DNA from: an uncultured Massilia sp.
GTDB lineage: Bacteria; Pseudomonadota; Gammaproteobacteria; Burkholderiales; Burkholderiaceae
Assembly: GCA_946481275.1 (NCBI GenBank)
Contig: CAMLMV010000033.1
Span: 7,641-71,640, forward strand
DNA length: 64,000 nt
Reading direction: 5' to 3'
Both the position numbers and the translations under genes were made by a program. The notes under the pieces are model-generated. The model was not told the origin of the DNA, did not search any database, and worked only from the letters and a program-made list of their open reading frames with translations. Below, piece after piece: positions 16,987 to 25,600 of this stretch; position 1 is the stretch's first letter, and every line of letters begins with the position of its first letter.

Positions 16987-17481
16987 TTACGCGGGCAGCC
17001 CGTGCGAGATCAGTTCCAGCGGCAGCGCGGTGGTGCACTTGATCTGCTCCATCGAGAACGCGGAGGAGACGCCGGACAGTTGCGCGGTGCGGATCAGTTT
17101 TTTGTAGAAGCGGTCGTAGCCGTCGATGTCGGTCGTGACGACCTTCAGCAGGTAGTCGACGTCGCCGCTCATGCGGTGGAATTCCAGGACTTCCGGCAGC
17201 GCGACGACGGCGGAGGCGAAGCGCTCCAGCCATTTTTCGTCGTGCTCGTTGGTGCGCACGCTGACGAACACCGTCACGGGCAGGCCGACCTTGTGCCGGT
17301 TGACGATGCTCACCCGGCTCTCGATGTATCCCTCTTCCTCCAGGCGTTTGACGCGTTTCCAGCAGGGGGTGCTGGAGAGCCCGACCTTTTCGCTCAGGCC
17401 GGAAATCGACAGCGTGGCGTCGGCCTGCAGGGCCGCCAGGATCGCGCAGTCGTATTTGTCGAGTGAATTCATCTTGTCCAT
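16987..17481 (-). CDS. Lrp/AsnC family transcriptional regulator
   Basis: A 164-residue regulator with an N-terminal winged helix-turn-helix (DKYDCAILAALQADATLSISGLSEKVGLSSTPCWKRVKRLEEEGYI) and a C-terminal RAM ligand domain (MSGDVDYLLKVVTTDIDGYDRFYKKLI). Two Met codons three residues apart could start it (17481 or 17472). The family senses amino acids and acts on nearby or divergent genes. The gene is divergent to a cysteine desulfurase fusion across a short AT-rich spacer. Cysteine-responsive members such as DecR/CybR control divergent or nearby cysteine-degrading enzymes, so L-cysteine is a reasonable but unproven effector. Confidence 0.92.
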   Translation of the reverse strand: MDKMNSLDKYDCAILAALQADATLSISGLSEKVGLSSTPCWKRVKRLEEEGYIESRVSIVNRHKVGLPVTVFVSVRTNEHDEKWLERFASAVVALPEVLEFHRMSGDVDYLLKVVTTDIDGYDRFYKKLIRTAQLSGVSSAFSMEQIKCTTALPLELISHGLPA

Positions 17482-17624
17482 CGCACGGTCTCTAGAATGT
17501 TCGTTCTTCAGCCTAGGAAAAATCAAAGATTCTTTAGTACGTCATTTTCGGCACCAAACCGTAACATATTACTCAACAATCGCGCTGCTGGCGCATTTAT
17601 TTTTGGACTTTTAGCAATTATTTT
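17482..17624. promoter_or_regulatory. Divergent AT-rich promoter region, Lrp-type regulator / desulfurase fusion
   Basis: This 143-bp spacer is clearly more AT-rich than its surroundings (for example the stretches 17524-17550 and 17590-17624). It must hold promoters for both divergent genes and is the natural place for the regulator to bind. No confident -35/-10 pair or ribosome site before the ATG at 17625 was found. Confidence 0.45.
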
Positions 17625-19559
17625 ATGGCCCCCGACCTCTACCTCGACGCAAACGCCACTTCGCCAGTGCTGGCTTCCGCAATCGCCGCCGCGGTCGAGG
17701 CGATGGAGGCCTCGTTCGGCAATCCGAGCAGCAGCCACGCCACCGGCCTGCGCGCCAAATGCATCCTCGACACGACCCGTGCGCGCGCCCGCCGCGTGCT
17801 CGGCGCCGGGCCGGGCCGGGTGCTGTTCACCAGCGGCGCCACGGAAGGCATCCAGACCGCGGTGCTGTCGGCTTTATGCGCCGTGCGCGAACGCCGCGCC
17901 GCCGGGGAGGACTGCGGCGACCTGCTGGTCTATGGCGCCACCGAACACAAGGCCGTGTCGGAAAGCCTCGCGCACTGGAACCGCCTGCTCGGCACCGGAC
18001 TCACCTTGCAGGCGCTGCCCGTCGATGCCGCCGGACGCCATCGCCTGGACGTCCTGCGCGACCTGGCGCCGCGCGCCGCGCTGGTCTGCACGATGGCGGC
18101 CAACAACGAGACGGGCGTCATCTCCGACCTGGACGGCATCGCCCGCGTGCTGCGCGCGAGCGGATCGAAAGCCTACTGGATGGTCGACTGCGTGCAGGCG
18201 CTGGGCAAGCTGCCGCTCGACCTGGCGAACACGCGCATCGACTACGCGCCGTTCTCCGGTCATAAGCTGCATGCGCCGAAAGGCATCGGCATCCTGTACG
18301 TGCGCGACGGCGCGCCGTACACGCCGCTGATGATCGGCGGCGGCCAGGAAGGCGGGCAGCGCTCCGGCACGGAAAACATGGCCGGCATCGCCGCCCTCGG
18401 GGCCGTGCTGGCCGCACTGGAAGACGGCACGACGTTCCGCACGCACGCCGAGCTGGCCGCCATGCGCGACCGTCTCGCGGCCGCGCTGCGCGACGCGTTT
18501 CCCGGCATCGTCTTCAACGCCCCGTTCGAACACACGTTGCCGACCACCCTGAATTTTGCCGTGCCCGGCGTCTCCAGCAAGGACCTGCTCGACCTGTTCG
18601 ATGCGGCCGGCGTGCGCGTCAGCGCGGGGTCGGCCTGTTCCGCCGCCAAATCAACTCCCAGTTATGTGCTGGAGGCGATGGGACTGCCAACGTGGCGCAG
18701 CGGCGGTGCCGTGCGCCTGTCGATCGGGCCGCTCGCGGACGACGCGTTCATCGACGCCGCCTGCGCGCGCATCCGCCGCTGCGGCGACGCGTTGCGCGCG
18801 TCGCCGCTCAAGGGCGATCAACTTCGCGGCAACCCGGGCGTGATGCAGGTCAGCGGCGACGGGCGGCATGGCTGGATCGTGTTCGATGCCGAAACCTGCG
18901 TCGCGATCGATCCGCCGCCCGGGCAGCTTGAGCGCATCGCCGCGCTCGCGCGCGACGCGGGCCTGCGTATGGAGGAATTCGACGCTGCGGAGCGCGCCGC
19001 CGTCGCGCTGGACGACGGCAGTCATGCGCCCTGCATGACCATCGGCGGCGCCGTGCTGGCCCGTTTGCCGGATGGCTGGCTGCTGGGCGACGCGCAAGAC
19101 GGCCGCTTGCCGCGCACGGCCGTGCGCCATGTCTTCGGCGCCGTCGACGCCGCGCGCCTGGCGCAGGTCGCGCACGATACGGCCGTCGTCTGCCACGGCA
19201 CCGACGTCGACGGCCTGGCCTGCGCCACGCTGGGAGCCGTCCGCGACGCCGGTGCGCCCGGCCAGCTGCACCCGGACACGCTGGACGTGTTCCTGCGCCG
19301 CCACGCGGACGCGCTGCTCGTCGACGTGCGCGAAGCCGGCGAAGCTGCAGCGGGTGCGATGACCTTGCACGGCCGCGCGGCGCAGCACGTGCCGCTGTCG
19401 CGCCTCGCGGAGCATCTGCCGGGGTGGTTGTCCGATCCGCCCCGGCCGATCGTGTTCGTCTGCCGCAGTGGGAACCGTAGCGCGAAGGCCGCCCAGTGCC
19501 TGCGCCGCGCGGGACATGCGCAGGCGTGGACCCTCGTGGGCGGGCTCGCGCTGGCGTAA
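17625..19559 (+). CDS. Cysteine desulfurase - degenerate MBL-like - rhodanese fusion protein
   Basis: A 644-residue cytoplasmic protein. Residues 1-380 are a NifS/IscS-like class V aminotransferase: LDANATSP at the start, LFTSGATEGIQ, PLP lysine Lys214 in SGHKLHAPKG, RSGTENM, and active Cys338 in SAGSACSAAKSTPSYVLEAMG. Residues 395-550 resemble a persulfide-dioxygenase-type metallo-beta-lactamase fold (IVFDAETCVAIDPPPGQLERI; DTAVVCHGTDVDGLACATLG), but the HxHxDH metal motif is absent. Residues 555-644 are a rhodanese domain with Cys613 in FVCRSGNRSAKAAQCLRRAG. The likely role is making a persulfide from cysteine and passing the sulfur to the rhodanese Cys. It is divergent from an Lrp-type regulator. 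Confidence 0.85.
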   Translation: MAPDLYLDANATSPVLASAIAAAVEAMEASFGNPSSSHATGLRAKCILDTTRARARRVLGAGPGRVLFTSGATEGIQTAVLSALCAVRERRAAGEDCGDLLVYGATEHKAVSESLAHWNRLLGTGLTLQALPVDAAGRHRLDVLRDLAPRAALVCTMAANNETGVISDLDGIARVLRASGSKAYWMVDCVQALGKLPLDLANTRIDYAPFSGHKLHAPKGIGILYVRDGAPYTPLMIGGGQEGGQRSGTENMAGIAALGAVLAALEDGTTFRTHAELAAMRDRLAAALRDAFPGIVFNAPFEHTLPTTLNFAVPGVSSKDLLDLFDAAGVRVSAGSACSAAKSTPSYVLEAMGLPTWRSGGAVRLSIGPLADDAFIDAACARIRRCGDALRASPLKGDQLRGNPGVMQVSGDGRHGWIVFDAETCVAIDPPPGQLERIAALARDAGLRMEEFDAAERAAVALDDGSHAPCMTIGGAVLARLPDGWLLGDAQDGRLPRTAVRHVFGAVDAARLAQVAHDTAVVCHGTDVDGLACATLGAVRDAGAPGQLHPDTLDVFLRRHADALLVDVREAGEAAAGAMTLHGRAAQHVPLSRLAEHLPGWLSDPPRPIVFVCRSGNRSAKAAQCLRRAGHAQAWTLVGGLALA

Positions 19560-19662
19560 GACATACCGATCGTCAACGAGCGTTCGCTAACGCACAGTTT
19601 CCAGACACCTGATTGCTTAGCATGGCGGCAGCCGTGCGCCCTCGTCTTCACGCTGTATCCGA

Positions 19663-22600
19663 ATGGTCGCGTCCCGCGTCAGCCGGCGGTCGGTTGCGCA
19701 CGCCACCATGAGGTCTCTGTTGAAAGAAGAAAAAGCGCTGCCGCCCGCAGCCGCCGGCGTCGCCGACGATGACGCCCCGCTGCGCGCCGAACTGTTTACT
19801 GCCGCCCAGATGGCCGTCCACGGCCGCCGCCTCGCCGCGCGCCATCAACTGGCCGACCAGGCGGGCAGCGACCGCCTGCTGGATCGCCTGGACGACAATG
19901 CCGCCGTCATCGCCGACGCCTGCGCCGGCCTCGCCCGCGCGGCCCGTGCCGGCGTGCGCCTGCCGCCGGCGGCCGAAGCGCTGCTCGACCACGCCTGGCT
20001 GATCGACGACCACGTCCGCCTCGCGCGCCGCCACCTCCCCGACGACGATTGCCGCGCGCTGCCCTGTTTGCAGGACGCTGAAGCGCGGGGCAATCCGCGC
20101 GTGTACCAGCTGGCGCTGGACGTGATCGCGCATGGCGACGGCCGGCTGGACGCGGAAAGCCTGGCACGCTTCGTCGCCGCCTACCAGGAAGGCGCGCCGC
20201 TGGCGCTGGCGGAACTGTCGGCACTGCCGGTCATGCTGCGCCTCGCGCTGATCGAGAACCTGCGCCGCCTCGCCGTGCGCCAGGCCGACACCCGCCGCCA
20301 GCGCGTGCAGGCCAACCGCTGGGCCGACCGCATGACGGCCAGGGCCGAGGAGCGCCCCGGCGACCTGATCCTCGTCGTGGCCGACATGGTGCGCGACGTG
20401 CAGCCGATGAGTTCCGGCTTCGTGGCCGAACTCGCGCGCCGGCTGCAGGGCCGCGGCGGTCCGCTCACGCAGGCCTTGCAATGGATCGCCACGCGCCTCG
20501 CGGACGAAGGCCGCACGATCGACCAGGCCATGCAGGCCGACGTCACGCAGCAGGCCGCCGACGACGTCTCGGTCGCGCATTCCATCGCCAGCCTGCGCCT
20601 GCTGGGCAGCATGGACTGGCGTGAATTCGTCGAGACGATGAGCGCCGTCGAGCAGGCGCTGCGCGGCGACCCGGCCGGCGTCTACGGCCGCATGGACGGC
20701 GCCACGCGCGACCATTACCGCCACGTGGTCGGGCGCCTCGCGCGCCAGGGCGGAAGGCGCGAGATCGAAGTGGCGACGGAGGCGCTGGCGCTGGCGGCGG
20801 AAGGGCATGACGCGCGCCGGCGCCACGTGGGCCACTACCTGGCCGGCGAAGGGCTGTCCTTGCTGAAGCAGCGCCTGAACATGCGTCCCGGCCGCGTACG
20901 GGCGCTGCCGGCCTGGCTGGGCGCCGCCGGCGCGTGCACCGCGGCGTTCGCGGGGGCGGCCGTCGTCCATGCGGCACAGGATGGCGCCGGCCCCGCGCTG
21001 CTCGTCGCGATCGGCCTGCTGGGTGCGCTCGGTGCGAGCCGGCTCGCGCTGGCCCTCGTCGACCTGATGGCCGCGCGGCTCGTCGCGCCGGCGCCGCTGC
21101 CGCGCATGGATTTCGGCGCCGGCATCCCGCCCGACGCCCGCGCCATCGTCGTCGTGCCCGCGCTGCTGTACAGCCGCGACAACGTGACGGCCCTCGTCGA
21201 GGCACTGGAGGTGCACTATCTCGCCAACCGCGACCCGCATGTGCGCTTCTGCCTCCTGACCGACCTGCCCGACGCGCCGCAGCAAGAGGTGTTCGGCGAT
21301 GCCGACCTGGTCGAGCAGGCGCGCGCCGCCATCGCCGCGCTGAATGCGAAACACGGAGAACACCGGCCATTCCTGCTGCTGCACCGCCAGCGCACGTGGA
21401 GCGACGGCGAGGGCGCATGGATCGGCCGCGAGCGCAAGCGCGGCAAGCTGGAAGACCTGAACGCGTTCCTGCTGCGCGGCGAGCGCGCGCCGTTCGCCGT
21501 GATCGAAGGCCCCGTCGACGGCCTGGACGAGATCCGCTACGTGATCACGGTGGACGCCGAGACCCGGCTGCCGCGCGACGCCGCCCGCGCCCTCGTCGCG
21601 ACGATGGCGCATCCGCTGAACCACCCCGTGCTCGACGACGCGGGCCGGCGCGTGGTGGCCGGCCACGGCGCGCTGCAGCCGCGCGTGACGGCCGCGCTGC
21701 CGCCGGAACATGCGTCGCGCTACGAACGCCTGTGCGGCGGCGCCGCACCCGGCATCGACCAGGACCTGTTCGGCGAAAGCACGTTCGCGGGCCAGGGCAT
21801 CTACGACCTGGCCGCGTACGACCGTGTGCTGCGCGGACGCCTGCCGGAGGACCGCGTGCTGTCGCACGACCTGCTGGAAGGCTGCTACCTGCGTGCCGGC
21901 CGGCCCGCCGACACCCACCTCGTGGCGCCGTGCCCGGCGCGCTACAGCGACGACGTCGCCCGCCGCCACCGCGCGATCCGCGGCGACTGGCAACTGGCCG
22001 GCTGGCTGCGCGACCGCGTGCCGCGGGCGGACGGCAGCCGCGAAGCGAATCCGTTGCCGCCGCTGGCGCGCTGGACCCTGTTCGACAGCCTGCGCCGCAG
22101 CCTCGTCGCGCCCGCGCTGTGCATCCTGCTGGTGCTGTGCTGGGCGCTGCTGCCGGCGCCCCCGTTCTGGAGCGCGGCCGTGCTGGCCGTGTTCTTCGTG
22201 CCGTTCGCGCTGCGCACGCTCGTCGCCCTGGCCGACAAGCCGCACGACGCCGCGCCCGGCGCGCACCTGCTGCATTGCGCGCACGACGCGCGCATCGGCC
22301 TGTATCACGCGCTGCTGGATACGGCCTTCCTGCCGCACGAGGCCAGCTACAGCGTGGACGCGATCGCGCGCGGCGCGTGGCGCATGCTCGTGTCGAAACG
22401 GCACCGCCTGGAATGGCGCGCGCCCAGCCTGTCGCGCTCCAGCACGGACATGGAGTCGAACTGGCAGAACATGTGGTTCGCGCCCGCGTTCGCGGTGGGC
22501 GTCGCCGTGCTGCTCAGCTTTGCGAATCCGCTGGCGCTGTTCGCGGCCGCGCCCCTGCTGCTGCTGTGGTTCCTGTCGCCCGTGGTGGCGTGGTGGGTCA

Positions 22601-25600
22601 GCCTGCCGGCCGCGCGTCACGCACCGCACCTGGCGGACGCGCAACGCCGCTTCCTGCGCACGACGGCGCGCCGCACGTGGGCATTCTTCGAGGACCACGT
22701 CACGGCGGAGGAGAACTGGCTGCCGCCGGACCATGTGCAGGAACATCCGGCCCCCGTCGTGGCGCACCGCACGTCGCCCTCGAGCATGGGCCTTGCGCTG
22801 CTGGCCAACGTGACGGCCTGGGATTTCGGCTATGCCGCCACGGGCGACCTGCTGGCGCGCACGCGCGCGACACTCCAGACGATGGGCCGGCTGGAGCGCC
22901 GGCGCGGCCATTTCCACGACGGGTACGATACGCGCACGCTGGAGCCGCTGTCCGCGTCGATCAGCGGCAGCGGCAATCTGGCGGCGCACCTGCTCACGCT
23001 CGCCGCCGGCCTGGAACGGCTGGCCGACGAGCCCATCGCCTCCAGCCGCGCGCTGGACGGCATCCGCGACACGCTGGACGTCGTCGAAGACCACGCGGTA
23101 TCGTCCGCGCCCGCCGTGCGCGCGGCGATCGCCGCGCTGCGCCTGCACCTGACGCCGGAGCGTTGCCGCACCGCGGGCACGTTGCCGGGCCTCGCCGATT
23201 GCCTGCAGGCGCTGGCGCGCCACGCCGAGGCGCTGTGTGCCGCCGTGCCGGACGACGCCGATGCGCACGTACGCGACTGGGCCGGCAGGCTGGCGCGGCA
23301 GGCGGCGGCCGCGCACGCGGACCTGCTGGCGATGGCGCCGTGGATGCGCGTCGTGCAGGAATACGTGATCGATTCGAGCCTCACGCGCATCCCGACCGTG
23401 CGCGAGCTGGCCGGCTTCGGCATGAAGGCGCCCGGCGACGGCCTGGAGCCGGACGAGCGCACGCGCCAGCTGCTGCTCGCCGGCCTCGTCGAGGAAGGCA
23501 GCGCCAACGCGCGCGCGCGCCTGCAGGAGATCGAACAGCTGGCCCACGCCGCGCGCGCGTGCGCCGACATGGACCTTGGCCTGCTGGCCGACGAAGATCC
23601 GGGATGGCTCGCATCGGATGCGCGCCTGGCCACCTTCACCGGCATCGCGCGCGGCCAGCTCACGCAGGAACGCTGGTACGCGCTGGGCCGCCAGTTGTGC
23701 CGCGCGTACGGCCAGCAAATGCTGCTGTCGTCGAACGGCGCGCTGGACGAGTACCTGGCGCCGCTGCTGGTGATGCCGACGTACCGCGACACGCTGCTGG
23801 ACCGGACGTACCGCGGCATCGTCCTCGCGCAGGCCGAATACGGCCGCCGCCGCGATGTGCCGTGGGGCTTTGCGGCGTCCGGCTGCAACGCGATGGACGC
23901 CGCGCTGCACTACCAGGTCCGCGCCTTCGGCATATCCGGGGCGGCCACGCAGCGGACGGCGGGCGAGGACCTCGTCGTCGCGCCGTACGCCGCAATGCTG
24001 GCCTTGATGGTCGAGCCGGAGCGTGCCTGCGCCAACCTGGAACGCATGGCGCAGCTGGGCTTCGCGGGCCGCTACGGTTTTTATGAAGCCGTCGACTACA
24101 CGCCGGCGCGGCGGCCCGCGGGCCAGGCGTATGCCGTCGTGCGCGCGTTCATGGCGCACCATCAGGGCATGGGTTTCCTTGCGCTGTCTTATTTGCTGCA
24201 CGACCGGCCCATGCAGCGCCGCTTCGCCGCCGAACCGCAGTTCCAGGCCGCGTTGCCGCTGCTGCAGGAGCCGGCGCCGCCGGCGGGCACGGGGCGGCAC
24301 GTGGAGACCGGTGATGTGCGCCAGCCGGCAACGGCGACCGATACGACCGCGCGCACGGTGACGCGGCCGGATACCGCGCCGCAGGACGTGCAACTGCTGT
24401 CCAACGGCCGCTACCACGTGATGGTGACGGCGGGCGGCGCCGGCTACAGTGCCTGGCGCGACCAGGCCGTCACGCGCTGGCGCGGGGATCCGACCGCCGA
24501 CGACAGCGGCCATGTCTGCTACGTGCGCGACGTGGACAGCGGCGACGTGTGGTCGAACGCGTGGCGGCCCACGCTGGCGCGTCCCGAGCATTACGAAGCC
24601 CGGTTCTCCGAAGGCCGCGCGGCATTCCGCCGGCGCGACCACGGCATCGAACTGCACACGGAAATCACCGTCGCGCCCGACGACGACGTCGAACTGCGCC
24701 GCCTGCGTATCGCCAACCGGACGGGCGCAACGCGCACCATCGAGCTGGCGAGTCATGCGGAGGTGGTGCCGGCAGCCGTGCAGGTGGAGATCCTGGCGGA
24801 GCTGGGCGCGATCCTGTGCACGCGCGATCGGCAATGGCTGCTGAACGTGATGACGGTGCACGGCGCGGACGCACCCGCGGCGCAGTTCGGGACGGACCGC
24901 GCCATGCCCGATCCGGCGCTGGCGATCCGCCGCATCGTCACGCTGGCGCCGCACCAGGAAGCGACGGTCGACGTCGTGCTGGGCGTGGCGGAGACGCGCG
25001 ACCACGCGCTGCGCCTGATCGACAAATACAGCGACCGCCACGTGGCCGACCGCGTGCCCGAACTCGCCTGGACCCATGGCCAGGTCATGCTGCGCCAGTT
25101 GAACGCGAACGAGGCGGACGCCCAGCTGTACGCGCGCCTGGCCGGCAGCGTGCTGTATCCGCAGCCCGCGCTGCGCGCCGATCCGGCCGTCATCGCGCGC
25201 AACCAGCGTGGCCGCGCCGACCTGGAAGCGCTCGGCATTCCGGGCGACCGTCCCCTCGTGCTGCTGCACCTGCGCGACGCCGCGAACCTCGACCTCGCGC
25301 GCCAGCTGGTCCAGGCGTACACGTGGTGGCGGGCGAAAGGGCTCGCCGCGAACCTCGTGATCTGGTGCGACGGCCCGGCGGCGCTGCACGACGAGGTTGC
25401 GCACCTGCCCGGCGCGGGCGGCGTGTTCTTGTGCGCGTCCGAGCAACTGACGATGGAAGACCGCATGCTGATGCAGGCCGTGGCGCGCGTGGTCCTGGCG
25501 GACGGGCAGGGCAGCCTCGCCGAACAACTGCGCCGTGCGGCCGCGCGCAAGGTGGAGCTGCCGCCGGCGCTCGTGCCGGCGGCACAGCCGGCGCAGTACG

